Below are positions 9,701-17,882 of a stretch of 64,000 bases of DNA, one piece after another. The stretch lies in the NCBI GenBank assembly GCA_020975725.1, contig QXJR01000028.1, positions 1-64,000 of the forward strand. The letters run 5' to 3'. The translations under genes and the position numbers were made by a program. This DNA is from Picocystis sp. L7. Lineage: Eukaryota > Chlorophyta > Picocystophyceae > Picocystales > Picocystaceae. The notes beneath the pieces are model-generated. The model did no database searches and had not been told where the DNA came from. It saw nothing but the letters and a program-made list of their open reading frames with translations. Each line of letters begins with the position of its first letter. Position 1 is the first letter of the stretch.

Positions 9701-11889
9701 AAGGTTGGAATTTCTGCACCCTGGTTTGGAGGGTGTCTTGAAAGATAGTCTGCCGGCACATTTTCTTTGCCTGGGCGGTACAGAATCTCAAACGGTGCAA
9801 AGAACTGTAATTTTTCCATCCATCGTATGTCGCGTTGGCTAAGCTGCTCTGTTCCCTTGGTCTGCAAGTAATGTGCAACCTTGCTATCGGTCAGAATCGT
9901 AAAGGGCTGACCAAATAATAGATGCTGCCAATGCTGCAGGGCATAGATGATGGCACAGGTCTCCTTCTCAGCAGGGTGGTAATTCCTCTGAGATGAGTTC
10001 CACCGCCGGGAGTAGTATTCAACTGGTTTCCAATCGTGGTTCTCTGTAGATTCCCGGTGGGGACATTGGGATAATACTGCACCCATACCAGAATCCGATG
10101 CATCTGTTTCTACCCGAGTTGGTAGGTCTGGATCATACAAAGCAAGGACAGGATTGGAAATGAGTGCTTGTCGTAATTGCACAAAGGCTCGGTCACATTC
10201 TGAGTTCCAATAATCTGCAAAGTCCAGCTTGTATGTCTTCTTGTTTAATTCCACCAGCGGCGCAGCTAATTCCACATATCGATCGAGAAATCGACGGTAA
10301 AAGTTGCATAGCCCCAAGAAGGCTAAGTTCTGCTTCTGTGTCTGTGGTTTTGGAAAGCGTCCGATTTTATCGGTCAAAGTTTCAGTTGGGGTAATCTGTC
10401 CATTCCCTATTTTGAAGCCTATCCACTCCAAGTTAGTGTAGAAAAAATGGCATTTGCTTGCTTTTAAGCGAATGTCATTTGCAGCACAAACTGAGAGGAA
10501 TTCCTCCAGGTGCTGAAAGTGGGACTCTACTGTGGATGAATGTACCAATATATCATCCATATATACTTTGGCATACATCAGGTGTCCAAAGATGCGGTTC
10601 ATCATACGTTGGAAAGCCGCAGGAGCGTTGGCCAACCCCATTGGCATCACTTTCCAAACATAGGAGCCTAACGGTGTGTTGACTGCAGTTTTTTCTATAC
10701 TATCAGGACTCATGGGTAGTTGATGAAAGCCATCGAGAGCATCGAACGCTGAAAATAGCGAGGCTCCTGTAAGTTGTTGCAGGTAATCATCAATACGGGG
10801 CAAGGGATATCGGTCCTTGATAGTGACACTATTGAGGTGCCTGTAATCGAAGACGTTACGCCAGCCCTTGTCCTTCTTGGGGACCAGAATTACTGGTGCT
10901 CCCCAACTTGACCCTGAGCATAAGTCCATCTTGCTTGAGTCTACGTACTCAGCAAGCATCTCACGCAAAATATCCAGCTGCTTTGGGGATATGCGATAAT
11001 AATTCCTGTAAATAGGAGTTGCTCCAGGTTGTACCTCAATTTTAAAGCTCTCTCCTATTATGCGTTCCGTTGGAGGGCTCATTCTAGGCTCGAAACAAAT
11101 TTTATATTTCTCCTTCAATTCTGTAAGTCTTCGCTGTTGGGACGGGGTCAGCGGATACTGTCCACTGAGCCTGGAGCGCTTTAACGCAAAGTCTTCTGCT
11201 TCTGCCTGTAGCTCCTTTGATGGGTCCAGGGGCTGTATCATTAAATACAGGCACCCTGGTGTTTGTATAACCTTCGGTACCTCTCCAGGAGGCACAATAA
11301 GATCCAGTTTTCGTTTCGTTATGAAATCCCCATCACCAGTAACTGTGTGCAACTGTCCATGCTGATCACGCAAGTGCAATTGTCGATTTGCGAAGTCAGG
11401 TATGCCAACCAAATGGGCTGCGCAGAAGTCATAGCCCAGAATACAATCAAAGGAGTTCAGGTGGGTGATGCCAAAGGGGACCCAGGCTACAAATGTATCT
11501 AACTGGATCCTGGCTTTTACGATCTGTGCTTGGTGGGTGTTTTCCCCCACTGCACATTCAAAATCAAAGTATTCTGTGGTATATTGCCAGGTCTCACCAT
11601 TGGTGTCTTTAGTCCGCAGTTTGTCAAATATTGCAACACTTAAAAAGCTGAAGGAAGCCAAAGTGTCAAAGTAGGCTTTGGTACTGACCAAAGAGTCACT
11701 TGTACCAAAGAAAGCCGCTGCTGTGAGGAATTCTAGGCGAGGACCTGAACGGGTCGCACGCAGGCTCACTGTTTTTCCAGGAAATCTGTTCTGGAGAGGT
11801 CCTTCCTCTCCCCGCTCCATACTAGCAGCCTGGTCTGCTGGTTGGAGCTTACTTAGTTTTTTGGCTTGAAAATGGTAGATGCTGTGCAC
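6715..11889 (-). CDS. Element 1 pol polyprotein with DNA methyltransferase domain
   Basis: ORF of about 1724 codons. Reverse transcriptase (YMDDILVHS) and RNase H fill roughly the first 40% after a protease-like region. The methyltransferase lies at about 8840-9710, with motif I (DLCAGMGT), motif IV (GVPCQPFSRANT), a motif VI equivalent (IECTPF), motif VIII (QARQRL) and a motif IX-X end (MCGNAFPVGW), in the ordinary, non-permuted order. Integrase follows, with an HHCC-type finger and the DDE-type core (HTDNGP, then SQSQGGAERQH). A conserved segment of unknown function and an SH3/Tudor-like end complete it. The ORF overlaps the end of gag in another frame, an arrangement known in families that use ribosomal frameshifting. 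Confidence 0.9.
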   Translation of the reverse strand: MHSIYHFQAKKLSKLQPADQAASMERGEEGPLQNRFPGKTVSLRATRSGPRLEFLTAAAFFGTSDSLVSTKAYFDTLASFSFLSVAIFDKLRTKDTNGETWQYTTEYFDFECAVGENTHQAQIVKARIQLDTFVAWVPFGITHLNSFDCILGYDFCAAHLVGIPDFANRQLHLRDQHGQLHTVTGDGDFITKRKLDLIVPPGEVPKVIQTPGCLYLMIQPLDPSKELQAEAEDFALKRSRLSGQYPLTPSQQRRLTELKEKYKICFEPRMSPPTERIIGESFKIEVQPGATPIYRNYYRISPKQLDILREMLAEYVDSSKMDLCSGSSWGAPVILVPKKDKGWRNVFDYRHLNSVTIKDRYPLPRIDDYLQQLTGASLFSAFDALDGFHQLPMSPDSIEKTAVNTPLGSYVWKVMPMGLANAPAAFQRMMNRIFGHLMYAKVYMDDILVHSSTVESHFQHLEEFLSVCAANDIRLKASKCHFFYTNLEWIGFKIGNGQITPTETLTDKIGRFPKPQTQKQNLAFLGLCNFYRRFLDRYVELAAPLVELNKKTYKLDFADYWNSECDRAFVQLRQALISNPVLALYDPDLPTRVETDASDSGMGAVLSQCPHRESTENHDWKPVEYYSRRWNSSQRNYHPAEKETCAIIYALQHWQHLLFGQPFTILTDSKVAHYLQTKGTEQLSQRDIRWMEKLQFFAPFEILYRPGKENVPADYLSRHPPNQGAEIPTFCILDLCAGMGTVLRALELTCNSNHRIDYIAVERDPLCRLVIQRVFNYVRLAAPTMFVRTDIFRLGNDVQILKGRRRLPRVDLVIAGVPCQPFSRANTNTEASPLGLLDARELFSAVRGLLDRLPGANYIIECTPFARHLDTHLQQVQEWFGAPEHHDMSNFSAQARQRLVWTTVSLDSHTAQYRYPGVPYTWQECLDAESSPPVDEYGILISKCPTLMASKKSHSDRSKSTWVYNSNHELRPLTIREKERLTGMRPNDTQAYGVCDGARHHMCGNAFPVGWIAPMLSAVLRKPPPPVLLGLVHQRKGIHLYTQASRLLARHSLHVQDSMSLTADVDDTIPNSTTPEHALAKASPTVGTASPEHQLAAVSDTTVVPLIERIRTAAQADPEYVRNLKQPPTEYVKHLDLLFLQPQPMEANHGPAVLVIPADLSLRQDLLHLVHDKFHFGQARTWAELRRHFYWHGYKKQCTSFVQQCPTCQLQKPSTQSRHQVMFPEARFYPHPFHTVVLDVVEGFPLSRQGHNAVITVVDKFTKFAVYIPIHTCWSAFRQATLLLDHVVYRYHCPTRIHTDNGPMYRKLFDAFCTALGIQHITGTPYHSQSQGGAERQHRTLLTSIRTMCNDKRDWDDILQAAAHGYNDSIHAVLGFAPFELLYGCRSRLPWHLQLPSVGDVAPVTDLVPSLDARVTTFLEKQKQTYQKVLQMLDKQRALMHQRRGNQQRTFQVGQQVKVQFGLKSPTDKDKLDPCWVGPFTVATDLGNGAYRLKLPPGSTYSDRFNADRLAIWHDSDLSLFPSATLPSAKSLPVPTTDAEYPIRRYLLRDFSNFPTVRYWVESDSTTNRYFFIDETPALLDDILTFEETNGSLPEQGITPQNITQVQQHKESVYLQFPSPILENTWPFRFLPYQTRSRPRYIPPATLLDAVVQAHFTVDNSDIYYQGKVTSVIDNRYTVIWTDGGRTIHSHADIQAMLYDPVSAVYDFSATIAVSGSRESVTPS

Positions 11890-13091
11890 CTTGTGGTATC
11901 ATGGCCGTAAGAGTGACACTTTTGGCAAAGACCATTCTGCATGCACAGTTGCTGGAGCTCTGGACTTAAAAGATCCGTGACCGCGGAACGGTTTGCTGCC
12001 AGATGTTTTTGGGCATTGATTATATCACCCTGTTGCTGCTTGGTGAGCTGCCTAAACGGCTTACGCTGGCGACTGGAAGGCTCAAACCCCTTCTCAACTC
12101 TGTTGGAAGGTTTACTTTTCGGCTTTGTAGGTAGGGAAGCTACCTGCCCTGGACTATCGGCCATTTTTTCTCGCTTGGTGCGGAGGAGCTGTTGAGCTTT
12201 GAAATCAGCATCAAGCTTCATGGCAAGTGCTGCCATTCCATCCACTGACAAATCAGGAGTCTTCCCAAGTTCAATCAGCAACTCATGATGTTTACTGATG
12301 CTTCTTTGGATAGGTATTTTCAGGGCCATACGAAATCGTTCGGCCAGGGTCTGTCCATCAATATGAAAGCATTGTGGATCCTTCGAGTCATTAATGACGA
12401 AGGTCAGCCTTCGAATACGGTTGAGCAACTGGATCGGTGTCTCGTCCATTCTTTGTCGTGCCAAGCGAAACTCATTCAAAGCTTGGGGACCAGGGTCACG
12501 GGTCTGATATGCTTTCTTGAGGAGGCCATAGAGGTCATCAATGGTCCTCAAAGCATCCCGATCCTCCTTAATCCTATGACGAACCATCGAAGCCGTTGAC
12601 CCCGTCAAAGTATCAATGGCGAACACAAGTTGTGCCCCGGGGTCCTTTGTAAAGGAGACAACCCAGCAAAGCACTTCATCCCACCAGTATGTTAATGCAT
12701 ATGGATTCTCGACGCAATCGTCACCTGAGAATTCAATGGGCCGTTTGATGGAGGTGCGAGCGAGACTCACTCTTTCTCCAAGCTCCCTATAGAGCGCCAC
12801 TTGCGGATCGTTTTTCGATCGTGGCTCGTCGGGTTCAACCTCCGAGTGAACTTCCCGATGCGGTGTTGGGATTCCGTCAAGCACCACTGAAGGTGGGGCT
12901 TGTTCCAAGCGTCCAAGCCTTTCGAAAACTTGAGGCAATGAACTCAATTGTCTTGTGAGCCCTTGGACTTGTGCCATGAGAGTTTCCATGTTGTTTTCTT
13001 GGGGTGTAGCTTCTTGCATGGGTTCATTAGGCTGATCCATTGTGTTGAGGTGGCAACTTTCACTAATGCTTTGTCCTAAACAAAAGTCCAC
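11853..13091 (-). CDS. Element 1 gag-like protein
   Basis: ORF of 412 codons. It has a helical capsid-like central region and a single C-terminal CCHC zinc knuckle (CQKCHSYGHDTTRC, spacing CX2CX4HX4C). It is colinear with the gag of element 2. A 17-base T run lies between the 5' LTR and gag at about 13180. Confidence 0.88.
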   Translation of the reverse strand: MDFCLGQSISESCHLNTMDQPNEPMQEATPQENNMETLMAQVQGLTRQLSSLPQVFERLGRLEQAPPSVVLDGIPTPHREVHSEVEPDEPRSKNDPQVALYRELGERVSLARTSIKRPIEFSGDDCVENPYALTYWWDEVLCWVVSFTKDPGAQLVFAIDTLTGSTASMVRHRIKEDRDALRTIDDLYGLLKKAYQTRDPGPQALNEFRLARQRMDETPIQLLNRIRRLTFVINDSKDPQCFHIDGQTLAERFRMALKIPIQRSISKHHELLIELGKTPDLSVDGMAALAMKLDADFKAQQLLRTKREKMADSPGQVASLPTKPKSKPSNRVEKGFEPSSRQRKPFRQLTKQQQGDIINAQKHLAANRSAVTDLLSPELQQLCMQNGLCQKCHSYGHDTTRCTASTIFKPKN

Positions 13092-13387
13092 GTGAAAGAA
13101 CCAGCCACTTAACTGTTAAAAGTTAAGCAGAACCAAAGAGTCAGATCTCAATCGAGTTCTAGGAGGTACCTAGATCTGAATTTTTTTTTTTTTTTTTGAG
13201 TGTTTGCGGTTTGTTGAACGCGAGTTGTTCCAACTCAAAGCGCACCGCAACAAGGTGGTGAAGTCAAACTACCCTCTTTATCAAGGTAGGAGACCTTGGA
13301 AATGAGGCGATTCGCTTTCTTCAAGTCTTCGAAACTCCGAGAGCCAATGGTCACGAAACCCTAGCTTCGTGGTCCTCTTCTAGACTT

Positions 13388-13743
13388 TGTTCCACTCTCG
13401 ACCTTTGGAGGACGAGAAAAGTGGTCGTATACACTTGGACCCACGAGGAGAGGTGGCACAAACTCGGATGCTTGGTAAAGAACGGCTCCTTGAGTACTCC
13501 AATGATGCCCGGACGCGGAGGACGTGAGGACGGCGCGTGGCTCGGAGGCCTTGAGTAGGACTTGTTCATTAAAAAGGCCGGTGGCTCCTCTCTATGGGGC
13601 CTCAAGGTCATCCTCTGCGGTACATGTCCAAAAGGGTACAATTAGTACTCTTAGCTGAGGACTCTATGTCTGCATTTATACATGTACCGTCGAGGACGGA
13701 AAAACACTCCTCCATGGGGAGGGTGACCTAGGAAGGTGTAACA
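13388..13743 (-). repeat. Element 1, 5' LTR
   Basis: 356 bp, same ends as the other copy. Directly downstream on the element strand I see no evident match to a common tRNA primer-binding site. Outside it, sequence continues at once into a fragment of the 184-bp unit. Confidence 0.93.
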
Positions 13744-14733
13744 GTCGGTAGAGGGGTCGGATGGCGTCGACCCACCAGCACCTCGTCCATTTTCTCGAAA
13801 TAAGTCCAAGGACAATGAAAGTGGCATGGCAGGCTCTATGTTTGTTCTTGAAGCATTGTTTCGGAGTGTGCTGCGAGTTTAGTTAGGTTGGACATTGCCT
13901 CTAGCAAGGGATTTAGTCCCAAACTGTTCGGATTTGGTTGCAGATATGCACCACATGCTAGTCATTGGGCGGACGATGAGAGCATCGTTTCCTGGTGAGA
14001 CTTGATCGAATGATGTTGTGTATATCGTGAAAAATATGTAATGACGATTTTTTTTCTACCAAGATTGCATGATGTGGTTGGTTGCAAGTGTTTGACTTGA
14101 GTGAGGAGAGCTTGGCTTCAATTGAAGCTGATGATGTTTTGTGTACATTTTCACCGCACTTTGGCTGGCTTCTTTGATTTTGTCATGGGAATTGGATGCG
14201 AAGAAACTGCAGAAGCATCTGTTCAGTCTTACATGTCGTTCGTGCTTTTGTGCGCAGCCTCGAGCCAGCCCGGTTCCGGTCCCTCTCCTCCCTCCGATAG
14301 AAGCGCTTGAATACCCCCTTGCTTATGTGGGTCGAACGGAATTACCGGATGCAAATGCCCCCCTTATATTATGCATTCTGATTGGTCGAAACTCCTTTCG
14401 TTTCCTCGTTTTCATTGGTCGAGGCCCGCTGTTTTTCCTCGACGGGTGTGCAGGTACTTGAACGGTGAAGTTCGATCGAACGGGTCACCCCGGTGATTCC
14501 AACGCCACGCCCCGCCGAGGCGCCCCAACCGATCGGGATTCCTTCCCATTCCCATCGACTAGGGACCGTGTGTTGAGGGGACCGCGGATTTTGCGACCGG
14601 GCGAGAGGAGGGAATCCCTTATCGTAGGATCGGGATTCCGCTTTCTACACCGTACCGAGTTTGGAAGGTCGATACGGTTCATACCCTAATCCCTAATGTT
14701 TCCTCGCGCATGCGCAAAACCGGTATAAATGAT
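13744..14733 (+). repeat. ~990-bp duplicated segment, copy 2
   Basis: Direct repeat of 5226-6214, including the partial 184-bp unit, the GAATACCCCC box (14309), the AATGCCCCCC box, CCAAT-type boxes and the terminal GGTATAAATGAT. The ATG of the next ORF (14710) sits inside its last 24 bases, so this copy may supply a promoter or transcription start to that ORF. Confidence 0.9.
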
Positions 14734-15660
14734 GTGCAACAGGTGACTAGAGAAGTTTTAAACAGGGAGTATAACATGTTCCGCGCACGCAGTCGAAGAG
14801 GATTCACTAACCATGAACTAAACGTTTTTAGCATGTATTTGCTGCTTGAAGGTGCGGAAGACAGGTTGAACGATGTGACCAATGCACATAGCATTCGATG
14901 CAGTATGGCGCATGTGGAGGCTTTTTTGAATCCAGAGAAGGCTTTGCTATACTGTTTCCGCATTCGACGAACAGTGCAACAGGTGACAGACAAGTTCAAT
15001 GCGGCGTGCCGTGCTCGGGGAAGAAGAACGTCGGATTGGAGCCTACAAGAGGTCGTTAGAAGGTTGCGAAATTGCTTACGTGATCAATCCTTGGGAGTTG
15101 ATGGTCGATTGAACAAAGTTGCGGCGTATGAATGGTTGGTAGCACATCGCTCCCAGACACTTGAAGCCTATCGAGCAAGTTTTGACACCGGGATGGGTCC
15201 AATACTTGACCAAACAAATTGTTCTCTGTGGCATGATCATCTCGCCGTATCTTGGTCACACCCTATCCCAAGTGAGCTATGCCCTTTTGGTTCAAGAGAT
15301 AGTGAAAACCCGACGAGAAGGCTTGCGCCCGAACCAAGGCGGTCCCCTACCCGACCATGGGACACCACCAATGCACCTGAAGGGGAGGATAGCCCACCAT
15401 GCACGAACCCACACCAATTCACATTGGATGAAGTCGTTGAAATGGCCGAAGTAAGACGGACGGAGCGGGCTGAAAGACAACGCCCTAGCACATCAAGCAC
15501 CTTCGTGAATCGTGGGGTTTTACCCACCATCATACCACACCCTTCGATGACTGCTTTTGCGGATGAGGGTGAGAGAGAGACGCGAGTAGATCTGGCCGAG
15601 GATGGGGCAAGGAGTGCATCGGACTCATACTATGTTCGACGTAGTGGCTTTCAAGAATGA
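14710..15660 (+). CDS. Unrecognised protein, 316 aa
   Basis: Single open frame of 316 codons starting at ATG 14710. The first ~165 residues look helical and basic (for example NREYNMFRARSRRGF); the rest is low-complexity and rich in Pro, Glu and Arg. I recognise no family. It starts inside the duplicated 990-bp segment and is followed after about 380 bp by another unrecognised ORF on the same strand. The two could be exons of one gene or parts of an unknown mobile element. No donor or acceptor decides this. Confidence 0.4.
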   Translation: MRKTGINDVQQVTREVLNREYNMFRARSRRGFTNHELNVFSMYLLLEGAEDRLNDVTNAHSIRCSMAHVEAFLNPEKALLYCFRIRRTVQQVTDKFNAACRARGRRTSDWSLQEVVRRLRNCLRDQSLGVDGRLNKVAAYEWLVAHRSQTLEAYRASFDTGMGPILDQTNCSLWHDHLAVSWSHPIPSELCPFGSRDSENPTRRLAPEPRRSPTRPWDTTNAPEGEDSPPCTNPHQFTLDEVVEMAEVRRTERAERQRPSTSSTFVNRGVLPTIIPHPSMTAFADEGERETRVDLAEDGARSASDSYYVRRSGFQE

Positions 15661-16043
15661 GGAATGCAAACCGTAATTTAGGACGAGGATCCTTGTTTTC
15701 TCCGTTATCTTTCATGAGCGCTCTCTATTGGTGCATGTGCCCTTCCAAGGGTACGCGGGCACACGTGTTCTTTGGCTGAAAGGATGTATAACTTTGAATC
15801 AATCCCGACACACGTCAGCCAATTATACTACACCATGCCAGCATGGCCTTCAAAGCCCACCCGTAGACATACCGATTGAACATACGACGCTGTCCCATTA
15901 CCAGGCTCAACAAAAACCAATCACCTAGCGAAACCCAGCGGGTGGATGTGGGGTTCTTAACCGTGTTCGTACCCCTTCAACTGAACCAAGACACGTGTTC
16001 TACAGGCCCTGGGGCTAGACCTCATGCTCGACGTGACAAAGCC

Positions 16044-16748
16044 ATGTTCTCGTCCCTTGATCAAGATGAGTGTGAATCGGAGGCAGCCGCAACACTCGTG
16101 AGGCTTAAGAAAAAAATAGCTTTTCACGACATATGGGAAGTGTCGGAGAACCATTGTTGGAGTGTCATAAAACGAACGGTTGTGCCCTACTCGGTTGATA
16201 TTCCCGCAGAAGTTCAATTGGTGTGGTCAAAAGTACATGATGCCACTACGAGGCCAGTCATGAAAGTCTTCAACGAGTGGATCGAGTCTCTTCCACGAAA
16301 ACGGCGAGAAAAAACCCGTTTGCACAGCTTACTTGCCAGAGAGACCATCGTGGAATGTAGTAATTTCTTCGAAGACATCCCATCGCAGACAACCCTTGAC
16401 CTTGAAATGGTTGGAGGGCCATCTCATATGAGAATGACTTACATGGGAGCACTATATGAAGCTCAGATATTATATCAGGATAGCCACGTTGGAGTCGCTT
16501 TGACTAAGATAACTAATGTTGCCGAAGGTATGCCCCTATTCGGTCGCACAAAGTTCTTAGCATCGACAGAGGCAATTTTATTATCAGTGTGCAGGGCTAC
16601 ATACTACAAAAATACATTCGACGAAGTCGTTAGATACATCCAGGATTTGTGGGTACAACCAAGTAGAGAAGTGATTGCTCTTTGTCAAGATTTCTTGATA
16701 GATCACAACTATATAAAGGAAACTCAACAAAGTACTCAAAAGTCCTGA
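16044..16748 (+). CDS. Unrecognised protein, 234 aa
   Basis: Open frame from ATG 16044 with 234 codons; the frame is also open upstream to about 15876 but without an ATG. The product is well mixed in composition, with a regular spread of hydrophobic residues, and looks like a folded mostly helical protein (segments such as WSVIKRTVVPYSVDIP and EVVRYIQDLWVQPSREV). No family recognised. Being close to the 14710 ORF on the same strand, it may belong to the same transcription unit. Confidence 0.4.
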   Translation: MFSSLDQDECESEAAATLVRLKKKIAFHDIWEVSENHCWSVIKRTVVPYSVDIPAEVQLVWSKVHDATTRPVMKVFNEWIESLPRKRREKTRLHSLLARETIVECSNFFEDIPSQTTLDLEMVGGPSHMRMTYMGALYEAQILYQDSHVGVALTKITNVAEGMPLFGRTKFLASTEAILLSVCRATYYKNTFDEVVRYIQDLWVQPSREVIALCQDFLIDHNYIKETQQSTQKS

Positions 16749-17288
16749 ATTATCAGTTGAAATCCTAAGCAATGCCATAGGCTCCTTGGTAATCGTAAGT
16801 TTCCGTGTAATCCCATCGTCTCAAGCATCCATTGTACTCCCCAATTTAGCCACAAACTAGCTTGAGGGTTCTACACACACGAACACGAGGCGGTTCCTAT
16901 GAGCACAACAGAGAAGACAAACGGATAAAACATTGAGAGCCATCCTTTCAACTCTAAATCAAAATTTTACAATGGTACCACACTCCCGGAGCCTAGCTTG
17001 CGTCGACCACCCTCTCCGTCGCATCCTACGTCGAAATGTCAGGTTCCAGCCGTATCATCACTTGCACAAAACTATTCCAAAGCAATCGCCACTTCCGATA
17101 CCATCCCTCCATTCCGTTACTTTGGAACCTTCTCCACCCCGTGGAGGCATCCGCACGTCCCGAGCGCGTCCGAGCGAGGCGCCTAAAATCCGGCAATCTC
17201 ACCCCCTCGCGTCTGTCCCTTCCTACATTCCAATCCAATGTTTGCAATGTTTGGTGATGTTCTTATACATCATGGGTGGGATAAGGGA
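16749..17288. other. Stretch without a recognised gene
   Basis: AT-richer sequence between the 234-aa ORF and the SET-like ORF on the other strand. Short overlapping frames only. No RNA gene, repeat or promoter motif that I can support. Confidence 0.5.
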
Positions 17289-17882
17289 CTACCTTTCGAA
17301 TATGGATTTTCGAATGTATATTTCATTTTTGTTTATATACTTTGCGGTGAGTTCTACCTCTTTGGGCACGTCCTTTGTTGTTTGGAAGTATATTTTCCAA
17401 AAGTACCGGCCCTTTGGTCCCTTCATTGCGATATCTACAAACAATCTGCAATTTGGTTGATCACTATTATTGATCATAATGACAGCTCCTGACCACCGCA
17501 AATCAGGCACAATCACTGCATTATGTGGCATGCTATGCTCCCTTGGAGTCATTGGGGGAAGCTCCACCAAAGAGTGTTCCAGTGCCCACATGATGTTCTT
17601 GTCCTCATTATATTTTTGCTTGAAATGTGAAACCTCTTTTTGGGTGTATTCCAACCCATATATTGCTCCAGGCAACCATGTTCCCTTTAGGAGGAAGCCG
17701 TGCAACCCTGTTTTGTTCTTCACCTGCAAGCCCCTTCTCATCGACCTAGAAGGCAAGCCACGGGTAGATGGGCTCCTCCCGATGATGTGGACGCCAAGCA
17801 AAACATCCTTCTCTCCGACTTTCTTCCTCCACAGCACGTCGTGCCGGTTTTCTTTGCTCCGAGATTGACATGGAGCCCGCAT
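17289..17882 (-). CDS. SET-domain-like protein, possibly a fragment
   Basis: 197-codon ORF from ATG 17882. Residues ~58-182 fit a SET methyltransferase fold: a G-rich start (KTGLHGFLLKG), a Tyr-containing strand (GAIYGLEYTQ), the hallmark INNSDQPNC at 137-145 (cf. NHSxxPNC, which binds S-adenosylmethionine) and a VPKEVELTAKY end resembling the usual xGEELTxxY. No pre-SET or post-SET cysteines are seen, and the N-terminal ~55 residues look unstructured. It could be a small stand-alone SET protein or the last exon of a larger one; the true start is uncertain. Substrate cannot be inferred. Confidence 0.5.
   Translation of the reverse strand: MRAPCQSRSKENRHDVLWRKKVGEKDVLLGVHIIGRSPSTRGLPSRSMRRGLQVKNKTGLHGFLLKGTWLPGAIYGLEYTQKEVSHFKQKYNEDKNIMWALEHSLVELPPMTPREHSMPHNAVIVPDLRWSGAVIMINNSDQPNCRLFVDIAMKGPKGRYFWKIYFQTTKDVPKEVELTAKYINKNEIYIRKSIFER

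Larger units (their letters stand above)
6375..13743 (-). mobile_element. Ty3/gypsy LTR retrotransposon with a cytosine methyltransferase domain (element 1)
   Basis: LTR retrotransposon on the minus strand, 7369 bp, with 356-bp LTRs at both ends, one gag-like ORF and one long pol ORF. It looks whole, with no break seen in either ORF. Order in pol: retropepsin-like region, reverse transcriptase (YMDD box), RNase H, DNA C5-methyltransferase, integrase with zinc-binding N-terminus, and a C-terminal SH3/Tudor-like segment. The two LTRs differ at 3 of 356 positions (99.2% identical), so insertion or homogenisation is recent. No target-site duplication is seen: the left neighbour is CGTAC and the right GTCGG. 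The right LTR abuts a 184-bp repeat fragment. Domain calls rest on visible motifs; the methyltransferase is the unusual part. Confidence 0.92.
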
